Positions 10,401 through 22,581 of a stretch of 64,000 nucleotides of DNA are shown in pieces; within the stretch, counting starts at the first letter, position 1, and every line of letters begins with the position of its first letter. A program made the translations under genes and the position numbers. The notes beneath the pieces were generated by a model. It was not told the origin of the DNA. It ran no database searches and worked only from the letters and a program-made list of their open reading frames with translations. Source of the stretch: Sphagnum magellanicum (taxonomy: Eukaryota; Streptophyta; Sphagnopsida; Sphagnales; Sphagnaceae); NCBI GenBank assembly GCA_021904315.1, contig CM038910.1, positions 3,410,001 to 3,474,000 on the forward strand, read 5' to 3'.

Positions 10401-11923
10401 GGAAATGTTGTTTGCTTTGCCGGTGTAAACATGCTGCGTGTTAATCTTCAATTGGCTGCAGAACTTGACTACGATAGAGACGTACTCCATGGCTACATCA
10501 ACCAAAATCTCCCGCGACTCAACATTTGTTAGGAAATAGTTGTCACTACAGTGTTCAACGCAATAGCCCAAGGTGAAGGTGCAGTATTTTTCCTAGACGG
10601 TCCAGGTGGGTTAGGCAAAACCTTTGTATATAAAGTGTTATTGGTATTGGTTCGACAAGACGAACATGTCGCCATTAGGGTTGCCTCTTCTGGCATAGTA
10701 GCTCTCCTATTAGAAGGTGGACGAACCGCACATTCGGTTTTCAAGATCCCAATTGCCCTTGGTAGGGATTTAATGTGTTCGATACCTGTGCAAAGCGATT
10801 CTGCTGAGCTACTCTGGGAAGCAAAGTTGATCGTTTGGGATGAAGCTCTAGCACAACATCGACACTGTGTCGAGGCGGTAGACCGGACTTTGCGCGACAT
10901 CATGCGGCACCCATATTCGCCCTTTGGCGGTAAAGTGGTTGTCTTTGGGGGTGATTTCCGACAATGTCCGCCAATGGTGACCAGAGGCTCTCTGACAACA
11001 ATCGTTTCTGCGGCCCTTTCGCGTTTGGTTTTGTGGCGTCAAGTGCGCATCTTGACTCTAACGGAAAACATGAGATTGCACACCAATCCCCTCTCCAAGC
11101 CGTATGCTGAGTACCTTTTGAGAGTCGGTAATGACCAAGAGTCTTCCATCATTGATCATTTTCCACCGGAAGCTAACGCAGAGCCCTCAATTGGAGTCGA
11201 GATTGCCTTATACCAAGAAATCCATCAAGCGCCATCTTTAGAGGCCCTCATCCACACTGTTTTCCCGGCCCTGGCAATCAATTACTCAAACCAAGGATAC
11301 ATAGACGGTCGAGCTATTTTGACAACAAAAAATACAATCGTGAACTCTCTCAACACTCAGATTGTCGAGGCTGTGCTTGGGCAAAAGCACATATTTTTGT
11401 CAGCAGACTCGGTGGAAACGGGGGATGACCAGGCTATGGCGATTGGCACAGAATTTTTCAACACCATTACTCTGGCAGGTATGCCACCACATCGCCTGGC
11501 CCTCAAAGTTGGTGTCCCTGTTATCTTACTAAGAAATCTCGATGCAACCTCAGGACTTTGTAATGGGACCCGTCTAATCATTTCACGCTTGGCACGAAGA
11601 TTGATCGTTGCACAGATCATTGGTGGCGCGCATGGGGGGAATATTGTCAACATACCGCGCATCACCACAACAATGAATCGTTTGAAATGGCCATTCACCC
11701 TACAAAGGCGCCAATTTCCCTCGCAATTGGCATTCACTATGACAATTAACAAGGCGCAGGGTCAGACCATGAAAACCGTTGGCATTTTCTTGCCTGAACT
11801 TGTCTTCACCCATGGCCAATTGTATGTAGCTTTGTCATGAGCTACGCGTGTGAATGACGTGTTTGTTTTCTGCCCGAATGGTAGGACGACGACCAATGTT
11901 GTTTATACAGAATTGTTGCAATG
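7434..11923 (+). pseudogene. Helitron Rep/helicase (RepHel) pseudogene
   Basis: Rolling-circle transposase-helicase, broken. The N-terminal region from about 7434 (KYANDEERRATIRERQR) leads to the CNHCGSCFWIEER zinc-like motif (about 7836) and the HIRLYNAAFAFTS block. The Rep nuclease follows: CNPNW near 8979, the HUH site in GLPHIHLLL near 9160, and the two-tyrosine block KYLFKYIYKG near 9570. The Pif1-type helicase has Walker A GPGGLGKT (about 10605), Walker B VWDEA (about 10838), GGDFRQCPP (10950) and the C-terminal INKAQGQT and YVALS blocks (11743-11837). In-frame stops lie at 7806, 8736, 8844, 9372, 9453, about 10530 and 11838, with frameshifts near 9880 and 10250. The natural end is the TGA at 11921-11923. 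It needs at least nine repairs, so it is dead, but all motifs can still be read. Confidence 0.93.
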
Positions 11924-12168
11924 ATCTTTCTTTTCTATCTATTGCCTACTTTTCTGTCTCGATGGGTCGAAATTCCCACATCCAAATCATGGGCTGAAAT
12001 TCCTTGCATTGGATGCAAAAATGACTGCAACGCAAGCTATGTTCATGATGTGTGGCTGTTGAAAATAGAATGCTTCCTAAATTCTTATTGTCCCGTTGAA
12101 TGAAAATTGTCCCAACTTAAAAGTATTAACTAAACAGTTCTCAAGGTCCTTCAATCTTTTCTCCTGAT

Positions 12169-12186
12169 CATTTTGCAAGCAAAATG
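12169..12186 (+). other. Helitron 3' terminal hairpin
   Basis: Perfect 8-bp palindrome around AA, 10 nt before the terminal CTAG. This position and arrangement match the Helitron replication-termination signal. Confidence 0.88.
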
Positions 12187-12200
12187 GGTTTACCAACTAG

Positions 12201-12366
12201 TCATCTACTATAATATTGTGATATGAGTAGTGAAATTATTTAGAGTGTAGCCTATGATAATTATGATGATTTCTGACATATCAACGTCATATTTTCACAA
12301 AATTTTATTTCACTATTTTGAGGATTATATAATGACGAAACTGACTAGGGTTTGGTATACTAGGTT
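12201..12366 (+). repeat. Right flank: 3' part of the interrupted target repeat
   Basis: Starts with the target T ('tcatctactataatattgtg') and matches the reverse complement of about 3785-3940, completing the copy begun at 4664-4765. Confidence 0.85.
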
Positions 12367-12369
12367 TTT

Positions 12370-13080
12370 GTGAGCGAGGCTTTATGGGGCTTCAAAAAGA
12401 GGGCCTCTTGCTACTAGGTGGGGGAGGGGACAGGAGAGGGGGTGAGTGAACCTAGCTTTGTCATTTTCCTACACAAGGGAGGAGAAAAAAAACCCATAGC
12501 TATAGAAAGGGATTAAAAAAGAGGGTCTTTGCTAGTATCATGCCAAGTAGCATTGTTTTTTTTTTTTTTTTTTCATTTTAGCAAAATAGCATGTGGGGCC
12601 ACATCTGCACTGCATGTGGTGCTCAACTCTCTAACATTTAGATTTGTTGGGAGTTTTTTTTGGCCCCACTCCCACATTATAAGTGGCTGCCACTTTATTG
12701 TGAAGGTGAAATTTTTGGCTCATTTTTTAGATTTAATGGAGAAAAAATCTGGCTATGTTTCAAATTAAATTAGAGTTTTTTTTACTACTCTTTTATTGTA
12801 TTTATAGTGTTTTGGGCAACCAGTGAAAAGTTTTTGTCTAAATCTAGCAACTACTTTTCCTAAATAATAGAATTTAAAGCATGTGAGTAAGGACTTCCAA
12901 GTGCATACTGCACACACACATTGCAAAGTGCAAACAACTGTTTAGCAAAGCACATCATATTAAGTTCTAGCAAACACAAGCATTTGTGGGGGAATTAAAC
13001 CCCTAGCATTGACCATTTTAATAGAAATGAACTACAAACTCACAAGTTAGTACCCAATCACAACAAGCAGAAAGATAAAC
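12370..13080. other. Gene-free spacer with one dispersed repeat unit
   Basis: About 12470-12545 is a lone unit of the repeat seen at 3568-4560. The rest is AT-rich with a T18-type tract near 12556 and shows no gene. Confidence 0.5.
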
Positions 13081-13099
13081 CCATAGCATTACACTTTGA

Positions 13100-14990
13100 G
13101 AAGAGGGCGAAAAATGCCAACACCATGGAAAAAAAATTCTCTAGTTCATAAAACAACCATTCAATTTTGCAACAATACATATTTGCCTTTACAAAAACTA
13201 GCCCAGAAAATATAGAAGGCATATTACCTAGCCATCATAATAATATCAATGGCAAGCTCTTTGCCATTGCTAAATATAGTCTCCATATGGGAAGCTTTGC
13301 AAAGTATAAAATTGTTGTGCAAACATGCGCACAACAAGTGGTAGGTGGGTAATGAGCCTATTTTGAAGCTTTGACTTCATAAAAGCCAAAGTAGAGAAGC
13401 ATCTTTCATCCTCCATGCTACCAATTATTTGCACCATGGCCAATTCAACCAATTTCACATACTCTGGGAAATTAAAGGAAAGTACTCAAAATCCTATCAT
13501 AAGTCATCTTTTTTTGGTTAAAGGATTCAAGTCAAAAGGAGGTGCCATACATGCTATTGCATTTGATTTCATTGTAAGCTTGAATATGTCTTGTTGGCAA
13601 TGACAATCACTAACATTGGGTAATTCACCCACCATCATATCTTCGTCATCCACTTGATGGGTTTTGCCCAAGCAAAAAACCGATTTAATAACTTGAAGGT
13701 ATTTGACAAATATTGCATCACATTCTAGTTGCACCTAGAATTTGCAATACACACTCCCAAGAACATTCATGACACCGTGGGTTGGAAACCTAATTTCAAG
13801 ATTTCAAACCAAAGCTTTTCCAGCACCTATCAAAATAAATAAAACCATGAACTTCCTACCTGCATGAAGGTGGGAAAAAAAAATTTTAAAAATTGGAAAA
13901 AAAATTGGGGGCAAAGGGTTGAAAAATAGAAAGTTACAAGACTTACCCTTGCATTGGTTCCTCACCAATGATTCAACAACAACAAATACATCCTCTATTA
14001 CTATAGAAAATACCATGTTCTCCAAATCCCAATGAATTTCCCAAACCTACTAGCCATTTAACTCAAAGGCCAAATGTGGAATTCCAGATTTGGCATTAAC
14101 TAACCAACACATATGGATATTCTCATGCTTTAACTCCAATAACAATTTGAAAACCTAAAAGCTATCTATAATGAACTTAAAAGTTTGATCATAGTACATG
14201 CTATAAACATCACCTTGACAAACCTTGATGGTTTTCACAAAATCACACACAAACACATTTATAGATTGTGCAAATTTGATCAGAGTAGTCTTATTAGTAA
14301 GTGCAAAATGCAAACACGTCAAAGCAAAATATGGAGGTCACAAAAATGTTCGTAAATCAACATAGCTTGTTGGTTTGTAGGGCTATCCAAGGCCATCTTC
14401 ACAAATATAGTTTTGTATTTTGCCATAAATCTTTTAGCATGGCTCAACATTGAAATCCACCTTGTCTTCACAAGTAAAGTTTTGTATTTTGCCATAATTT
14501 TTTTAGTAGGGTTCAACATCGAAATCCACCTTGTTTTCGCATTTTAGAAAATTTTGTTCCCCTTTGTTGCTATGAGTTCTGAAATCTTAATGAACTCCAA
14601 ATGCCTTTTGGGTGAGTGGGCAAAATAAAAATAAAAACATTATAGCAAACTTTCAATTCACACCACCAAAGGCAATCCTAACAATTTTGGACAACCAAAT
14701 TAATGTGATGGGCCATAAAATGAACCCCAATAGAATGAAGGGCATAAGTGTCATGAATTTATTTTGTAACACCATTTTTTGTGCCCTTAAAAACATTAAC
14801 ACCATCTACCCCAAAAAAAATGAACTTTTGGGCAATATGATATCTTGGCAACCCCCCACCAATTGTTAACACTTCCATAATGACCTTGGTCAGATTATCA
14901 CTACCTGAACCTTCAAGCATTATGTTTAAAGAAATGAGAATTGGAATCCTTACCCAATTCTGCACCACATAATACTGAACAGACAACCAA
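13100..14990 (-). pseudogene. hAT-family transposase relic
   Basis: On the minus strand the C-terminal hAT dimerisation segment reads IIGSMEDERCFSTLAFMKSK then LQNRLITHLPLVVRMFAQQFYT (13458-13270), the signature of domesticated or relic hAT/TTF-type zinc-finger proteins. Upstream on the same strand, 14519-14319 carries KTRWISMLSHAKRFMAKYKT, and 14830-14760 carries FFGVDGVNVFKGTKNGVTK, both typical internal hAT blocks. The RWISML/KRxMAKYKT block is duplicated in tandem (about 14395-14545). Frames are interrupted and no terminal inverted repeats or 8-bp duplications were found, so it is an inactive remnant. Confidence 0.75.
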
Positions 14991-15339
14991 AATTAATTGT
15001 CAAATGTAGATACTTTCATCACAATTTAAAGCAACATACCTAATAGCCCCCATTACTATATAATGGACGAACTATGTATTTGAATTAATTGTATTTTTCA
15101 TTTGTTGACCATATAACACATGTAACATCATGTGATTAATCATGCAACTAATGACCAATTTATAATGACCAACATCATGTTGCCACGTGGCATATTCAAA
15201 GAATATTAAGTAAATAAAATCTATTAGCAAAATTTTTATCTCAACCATTTATTTTATAAGGTCTTTGATTCATACACGTGGACAAATAGTTTTGGGCCAT
15301 GTGGCAACATTATGATTTTGGAAACATTTGAAATAAAAA

Positions 15340-15480
15340 TAGGTGGGTAGGCAAGGAAGTCTAAGATGGGTAGGTCGGTAGGTAATTAAGTAAGTAAGTA
15401 GGTAGGTGTTTAGGTAGGTAGGTAGGGAAGCAAACTAAAGTAGGTAAATAGGTTGAAGTAGGTAGGTACATAATTCTTAG
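15340..15480 (+). repeat. (TAGG)n / GGTA microsatellite tract
   Basis: Imperfect runs of 'aggtaggtaggt' and related tetramers. Confidence 0.85.
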
Positions 15481-15600
15481 GACATCTTTTGAATTTGTTT
15501 CTATTTTATTTTGGACTTAACCAAGTTAGGGTTTAGCTTCTTCAATTTGTTGATCCCATTTGGCAAATCTTGTATAATTTAGTGTTTACAATGCATCTAA

Positions 15601-15751
15601 TTATATAGTTGACACACTTGAAAAGGAAGCCAAATAATATGGGATAAAAAATCTAATTGTAACTTAGTTGCAAATAGTTTGCAACTAGGTTGTGACTAGA
15701 TTTTTTATCCCATATAACTTGGTTTCCTTTTGAGTTGTGTCAACTCCATAA
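15601..15751. repeat. Foldback (inverted-repeat) element
   Basis: Two arms of about 68 bp pair around a TAG-centred loop. The left arm contains 'gttgacacacttgaaaagga' and 'atgggataaaaaatct'; the right arm contains 'agattttttatcccatat' and 'tgagttgtgtcaac'. It has no coding capacity. It is probably a MITE and could yield hairpin RNA. No clear target duplication was seen. Confidence 0.72.
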
Positions 15752-16590
15752 GTAAATAACTCACTCATTAACTAGTTAATTCATTAATAAACTAATTAAT
15801 TCACTAATTTCCTATCTACCTATAACTTATTTACTTACTACTTATTTATTACCAACCTACTTATATATTTATTACGTATCTACATATTATTAATAATAGG
15901 TTGTAATGGCATCAAATTTTAATTAAAATTTATTATTAATTGATTAATCAATAGTAAACATCCATCAATAATTAATATTAATAAATTTATTACTATAAAT
16001 GATCAAGTATTAATTAATATCAATTCAATAATAATTAAAATATTAAAATGAAATTAATAATAATATTTAATAACATCATATATATATATTTAAATCATTT
16101 TTTTACACCTTTAATATACCCTTAATGTACTTTTCACAAAAATTTTACGTTAGACCCTTATAAATATGTTGATAATATTCATAATAAATAAATATTATAG
16201 TATAAATAGACTTTAAAACTGTACAACCCCAAATATGTATGCTTATATCATGCCCATAATACACACTGTACACAAATTTGTGATTAAATTTTGGTTACAC
16301 ATGCAATTAATTGACCATGGGGTCTTATCCATGGATGAATATAATTCTAGAAACATTCACATAGGAAGATGAAAAATATAGTAGTTGCAAATTAGTCAGA
16401 GTATAGTTGCAAATCCTTTTCAAATTTGGTGAAGTTGGTAAGTAGTTGCAAACAACACATAATCACATGTAGTTGCAAATAAGATGGTTGCATATTGTCA
16501 CATTTCTTTTAGTGTATTTACATACACATTCTTTCGTACTTATTTACCCACCCGCCTACATGCACATTACCTATGTCATATAGGTATCCA
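15752..16590. other. Very AT-rich gene-free region
   Basis: Runs of 'ttaattaat' and 'tactactta' type sequence with no gene or element end recognised. Confidence 0.5.
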
Positions 16591-17800
16591 CCCACTTACT
16601 TATCTAAATTTAACCACTAGGCATAGCCATTAGGTGTAGCCATTAGATTTAACCATTAAGTTTACCCAAAATTTAATCAAATTTTAACAAATAAGTTAAC
16701 TTAAATTTGACCAATAGGTTAAGGTATTATGCTTAACCATTAGATTTGGCATTAGGTTTAGCCTAAGTTAAACCATTAAATTTGGCTATTAAGTGTAATG
16801 TTAGTTTAGCCAGTAGGTATAGTTTAGGTTCAACCATTATGTTAAACCATTATATTTACCCATTAAATTTAACCTAAGTTACTCATTATGTTTAACTATG
16901 TTAAATTTAATATATGTTTAGCCACTAGGCTTAACTTAAGTTTAGTTAAAGTTTAATCATTATGTTGAACCATTAAATTTAAACACTAAATTTAACTGAA
17001 GTTTGGCCATTATTTTACCAAGTTTTAGTCACTATGTTTAACCATTAAATCTAGTCATTAGGTTTAGCCACTATGTTTAGTCATTAGGTTTAGTTGAAAT
17101 TTAGCCAAAGTTTAATTATGAAGTTTAATCATTAGGTTTATCAATTAGGTTTAACCACTATGTTTAGCTAAAGTTTAATTATTATGTTTAACCATTAGAT
17201 TTAACCACTAAATTTAACCAAAGTTTAACCATTATTTTTATCAATTAAGTTTAACCACTATATACATTTAGCCAAGATTTAATCATTATGTTTAGTCACT
17301 AGGTTTAACAATTATATTTAGCCAAGGTTTAATCATTATGTTTAGCCATTAGATTTAACCATTAGGTTTAGCTAAAATTTGACCATTAAGTTTATTAACT
17401 AGGTTCAACTATTATGTTTAGACACTAGGTTTGGCCATTATGTTTAGGCATTATGTTTAGACATTAGGTTTAGCCAAAATTTAGTCATTATGTTTAGCCA
17501 CTAGGTTTGGCCAAAGTTTAACCATGAAGTTTAACCATTAGATTTATCAACTAGGTTTAATTATTATATTTAGCCAAGGTTTAATCATTATGTTTAGCCA
17601 TTAGATTTCATCATTAGGTTTAGCCAAAATTTAACTATTAATTTTATAAATTAAGTTTATAAATTATGTTTAGTCATTAAATTAATCACTAGGTTTAGCC
17701 AAGGTTTAAGCATTAAGTTTAGCCATTACATTAAGCCACTAACCATTTTATTTAATCATTAGTTTTCACTTAGGTTTAGCCATTATGTTTAATGATGTGA
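16590..17800 (+). repeat. Degenerate satellite-like array based on 'tttaaccattaggtttagcc'
   Basis: About 1.2 kb of imperfect short repeats with the phrases 'ttaaccatta', 'ggtttagcca', 'aagtttaatcattatg'. The unit length drifts between about 11 and 22 bp. There is no long open frame. It is not a telomere-type array, since TTTAGGG is not the unit. Confidence 0.85.
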
Positions 17801-17840
17801 AATAAACATGTAAAATAAAAAAACTTAATAAAAATCAAAC

Positions 17841-17920
17841 ACCTTTAATGGTGTAGTCCATTGGTAAGGACTTGGTTTATCATTGTGAAGGTTTGAGGTT
17901 CAATTCTTAATACTTATAAG
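17841..17920 (+). repeat. tRNA-related sequence (possible SINE head)
   Basis: An A-box-like 'tggtgtagtccattgg' (17849-17864) is followed about 35 nt later by a B-box-like 'ggttcaattct' (17897-17907), the internal promoter arrangement of tRNA genes and SINEs. A clean acceptor stem is not evident, so it is more likely a tRNA pseudogene or SINE than a working tRNA. Confidence 0.45.
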
Positions 17921-18129
17921 CTATATATGTGTTTAAAGGGTTAGGGTAAATAGGTTAAATTAAGTTATGTTAAGTTAGGAAAGTTAGATAGACTAAACTA
18001 GGTTAGGTAAGTTATGTTAGATAGGTTAAACTTGCTACCACCTACCTACTTGCCCTTTTGGGACATACTTAAATCTATATACAATCTACTTACCTACCTA
18101 TTACCTAAACTTATTTACACAAATTTATT

Positions 18130-20600
18130 TTTTTGGTAATAATCTAAAAAACAATTGAGTACAAATTTGACTAATCAATTGGTCCACTATTCAATAGTCA
18201 AAATGACTAGTCAAATAGTCTAATAATTTACTAATAAAAAAAATCACCCCCCACCCCCTCCAATCACACAAAACATGGCCAAAACAACTTGTTCAAATTG
18301 ATAGGATGGTTGTTTTTTATGCTTGTCCAAATGGGGTCCTTTTTTATTGGATTCTTTGGTCAAAATAACTTGTTTTTGTAATTGTGGATGATATTATGGA
18401 TGCATTTAGGATTTTATCCACACAAGCTCGAGGAAAATTCTCAAGCTTTAGCTCTTGCAACATTTGTACAATCCTTGATTAATGACAATTGGAATTGTTG
18501 CACACAAAATCTTTGAAAAAACTACATTGCAAGCTATTAAGGCAAAGGAAGTAAAATTTTCCCTTTTGTTGATAGGAGGTTTGTTAGGTGGAACTTGAAT
18601 GCAAGCGTTATTTTTTGACTCTTGAGCACAAAGATTTGATGCCCAGTGTTGTAGCACACCCGATGCATGATGCACACCCCTCAAACAACACTGAAAACGA
18701 AATGTTTGCGATTACAAACGACCCTCTATAGCTATGGCAACGGTGCATCAAAAGAAAGTTGACTGGCAATAGTGTATCATGAGAATTGTCAATTGACGAG
18801 GAGAAGAAACAAAAGAGAAAAAAAGCAAACAAAAGCTCTGGCAAGTGTTGCATGAAACTATGGCGATGACAATTTAGGGTTTGGAGTATAAGGGCTATGT
18901 CAATTGCCAACATGTGGTTGGTTGGCAACATCAACTGCCTACCTTCTCATAATTTTGTGACACCCTAAAAGGATCTAGGTTGACGGTCTGTCCAAATCTG
19001 GCTGTTCCTAGTCACCACTTTACGCTTTTAGATGATTTTAATTGGAAACCCCCTTTTTTCTCCTTTGTAGTTGTAGCCAAGGTTTTTTAAAACTAGAAAT
19101 CTGGTGATTTTTTGCCAGAAATAAAAAACACTGCCCAGTAGTGTCTCATCAAACTCACACTGCAACTCTATTTGAATAAGGCACTTGTGAAGGTTGCAAA
19201 CAACCTGCTCCAAAATCTCTCACTACTAAATGAGTCTCACCCACATGACATGTACCACTTATTATGCAGGGCTCATTGCATTGGCATTGGCTTTGGCATA
19301 TCCTCTTTGATATTCTCAAAATGTTGCCTTTGATTGCCATAATTAAATAGATTTTCAACTTCTAAATAAGCTGCAGAGACAAAAGCTTCAATCCCGTGAC
19401 AGGGAGACTGTTGAGGACAGCGCAACGGACGGTGGTGTGTGAGAAACCTCACTCACCGAGTGTATTCTAAATAGTGAGTGATTCGGGGGCAAATTGCAGG
19501 CCCAAGAAATTAAAGTGTGAGGAATGGTTCTTGGGTGCACCTCCTCAACATCAAGATTTTTGACCACCCCAATTTGAAATTGATGTCTCAAGTTATTGGG
19601 CTGTTGGGCATGATATTAACCCCCAAAATATTATTATTATTATTACTTTTCCCTAGTAGGTGGGTGTATCTTGATTTTATTTGGTTTTCTGCAGAAAGAA
19701 GGAGAAAAACCCACCCATACCCACATAGAAGGGGCTTCAAAAAGAGAGCCACTTGCCCCCCAAAAATGTAGAAAAAATCCAACCAAATTACCTATTGCCT
19801 TTGTAAGTTTGGTAAAATTTGATCAGAAAATGTAGGTGGGGTGGGCTGTGAAGAATCAAGGTGCTTGAAAACTATCAATTCTCTTTAGAACAACAACCTT
19901 CACTAGGCAAATTCAGCCTAGTGCACTTGTGGTCTCCATGGCCACCATCTCCAACAAATGCATGACCACCTCTCACTGCATCAAAGACGCACATCCTAAA
20001 CACATGTTTATTTCTTTGAAAGCAAAGTGCTTGAACCAATTTTGAACCAGGTTTTTCATATTTCAAGACTTCCAATTCTAGGTTCTTTATAAAAAAAACC
20101 TTCTTAAGCAAGTCCAGTTCTGAACTAGATCAGGTTCTACCTACAGATGCATAGCTGAAAATTGAAATGTTTGTAGTTACCAACACAAAACAACTGGTAT
20201 AAAGTGACCACCTATATCCACTAAAATATGCCTGAACACAAAAGAAAAAAAAAGGAAAAGAAAAACTTGCATACCTTAGACATGTTCCCAAGGTAACAAC
20301 TACATATCTGAATGCCATTGCCCCAGTGGATGCTGCATTATGGGGTGTTGGGTCACATAATTCCTCATCCTAGGCCTCTCATTTGAGGAATGGCTCAGAC
20401 CTCTACCGTGGGCCATTATGTACCTACATATAATCCAAAAGTGTATTGTACAGGGGTCGTAAACACATTTGCAGGTATTATTAGGGTAGTTATTGACTGC
20501 AATTTAACGACCCTAAACGACCAGTGTTGGTCTGGTATCTACTTTTGAGCATACCAGCCAGGTCCTGGTATTGGGTAAGAAAACTATACCAACATGGTGC
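18130..20600. other. Gene-free region with one dispersed repeat unit
   Basis: No open frame in this stretch has recognisable content. About 19650-19760 is a unit of the repeat family seen at 3568-4560 ('ggtgggtgt...gcagaaagaaggagaaaaac'). Confidence 0.5.
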
Positions 20601-20606
20601 TGGTTA

Positions 20607-20746
20607 GAGCATCTCCAGCGGTGCTTTGTTCTCCCAGCTATCATAGTTTCAGTTTTATTGGTAGGGTTGTAAAAAAGTAAATAACTAAACTTGGATGTGA
20701 ATAATAATTTTGCAGGGTCACATACTCAGCACTGCTGGAGATGCTC
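20607..20746. mobile_element. Tourist-like MITE with TTA target duplication
   Basis: A 140-bp element with inverted ends GAGCATCTCCAGCGGTGCT and AGCACTGCTGGAGATGCTC, flanked by TTA at 20604-20606 and TTA at 20747-20749. The 3-bp TTA duplication and GAGCATCTCC ends fit PIF/Harbinger-type (Tourist-like) MITEs of plants. It is non-coding. Confidence 0.85.
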
Positions 20747-21059
20747 TTACACCCACAACATTTTCAAACTTTCACACAAACCTGGTCTTGATATAAGGTT
20801 CAAAACTTATTTTTCTCTGGTATGAGGCAGGTATATACATGTGTATAATTTATACATGATATTGAAACAGATATGAAACTAATATGAGGCTAGTATTACA
20901 TGAGGTCTGTTACCTGAGACCTGATACCACTAGACCTTGTATGGGTCCTCGGGAACACTACCAGGCCATATTGGGGGTGCTGAGAATGACTCCAGGAACA
21001 CCAAGGCGGCATAAGAAAATGCAAAGATGTTACAAAAGCTCTCAAGATATTAGAGTTAT

Positions 21060-21440
21060 CCGTAAAGTCATGCCCTCGTGGACTTGAGGTGCACCCCTCA
21101 TTTGATGCTTCACCCCCTCCTGGCTGTTGTCTGCAAAGTAATGAAATTTTATTAAATAAGGGTATGAAATACAGAGACTCGGGATTAAATGCAGGAGGCG
21201 CGAGAACATTTAGAGTTACAGTACACATAGCAGGAGCAGTGATTGGCTGAAGGCGTTCAGGAAAAGAATGATAGGGCAAACTCAGTTTAGCATCAAATGT
21301 ACTGCTAAACTGAGTTTCATGCCCCCTTAAAGCCCAGTGTACTTTTCTTCCCTGTTTTCTGAAATCTCATCCCCTACGAGACCAAACAGGGGGTTCCTCA
21401 ATCCTGTGCCGTCTTTTCCTGACTTTACAGATAACTTTAT
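21060..21440 (+). repeat. Dispersed repeat, copy 1 (second copy at 39490-39860)
   Basis: Shares with 39490-39860 the series 'aaagtaa.gaaa.ttttatta', 'atgaaat', 'cattaaatgca' and a 3' part ending in 'cttttcttccctgttttctg'-like sequence. There are no terminal signals and no coding potential. The family is unknown. Confidence 0.6.
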
Positions 21441-21444
21441 TGTG

Positions 21445-22575
21445 TCAAGACTTGATCATGCATGACCTTGATCATCAATGGAAATATTTGATCGAAATAA
21501 TAGAAGAGTAGTGCCATAATTTAACAAGGCATCACAAACACGGTGGTACTGCCAATAGATAAGATGGTGTACATCTATGTACTGTGTCCACACTCCAAAT
21601 ACCAGAAAAATCCATTCCAATCTAAACAGTCCAAACACTTTCACCAAAAAGACCAATTCCCCTGATGTGAAATCAGTTCTAATAATGTAAAACTTCCAAA
21701 AGTTGGATCCAATGTGATAGTCCCTCTCCCTGTGGGGGCAGGGCCCAACAAACATAAAAGCTACTACGCACATTAGCACAAATATGATAAGAGGCTGAAA
21801 CTCACAAATACAATATCAAGTTTATATTGTTTTGATTTGGTTTTTTTCCCCTTTTCAAAGGTAAATGTAGTTAGAATAATTAAATTGAGTTCTTCTAGGA
21901 TAATTATTATAATAAATGTAGGCATAGTACACTTTAACTTCTAAAAGTGCAAAAAAATTATAATCGCATGATTTTATGAACATTATAGTCTGCAACTATC
22001 CCATGCCTAGAAGATAGGAGAACTAAAAATATGGTGTTGTAATTAAAAACAAATTGATTTTCTATATATTAAAACATTTTCAAATTTTGGATGTGACTTG
22101 ATTAATATTTTACAAAATTTCAAGGAAACATTCAATTCATTACCCGCCCCCCCATGGAACATAGGTTCTCAAATTTGGAGATGTGATTTTTTTGGACTTT
22201 TTGAACAAGTTTAAGTGACCTTACATACATTTTTCAACAAGCTCTGGAAATATTTATGATTGCATAAACAAGGAGCTCATTGTGTAATGACTTTGTCCTT
22301 TATGGTAGGTTCAAACTTCAAACAAAAGCCTTCCCTTATTGGATCCCAAACTTTCTTGTCTAGATACATGCACTTCTATAAAGCATGCCCATCCATCCAA
22401 TGCACACATAGTATTTCAGATGTCATTCACACATTGGATCAAGTTTGAGACAAAGTCCTACACCAATTTGTGTTCAAGATCCTATGGGCTATGGCCAAAT
22501 CCAATAAAATGCAATATTAAGATTATATCTCATTCACAAAAGATTTCAAACTGTGTTCACATTTGAACTTGTTCA
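21445..22575. other. Gene-free spacer
   Basis: AT-rich sequence with short unsupported open frames only. No element termini were recognised. Confidence 0.5.
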
Positions 22576-22581
22576 ATATAA

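Larger units (their letters stand above)
4766..12200 (+). mobile_element. Complete Helitron, formerly autonomous, 7435 bp
   Basis: The 5' end is A|TCTACTATATTACTATAAAG at 4766, fitting the plant Helitron start (TC then TMTAYTA-like). The 3' end is CTAG at 12197-12200 followed by T, with an 8-bp perfect palindrome (CATTTTGC / GCAAAATG, 12169-12186) ending 10 nt upstream, as Helitrons require. There are no inverted terminal repeats and no target duplication. The flanks join exactly into the repeat present uninterrupted at 3785-4045. The cargo is a left arm with two ORANGE-like exons (5789-5914 and 7111-7231) and a Rep/helicase gene (7434-11923). The coding region is decayed, so this copy cannot move itself. 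Confidence 0.92.

Noticed and set aside
16590..17800. Interstitial telomere array
   Set aside because: The words contain TTTAG but the TTTAGGG unit is not repeated.
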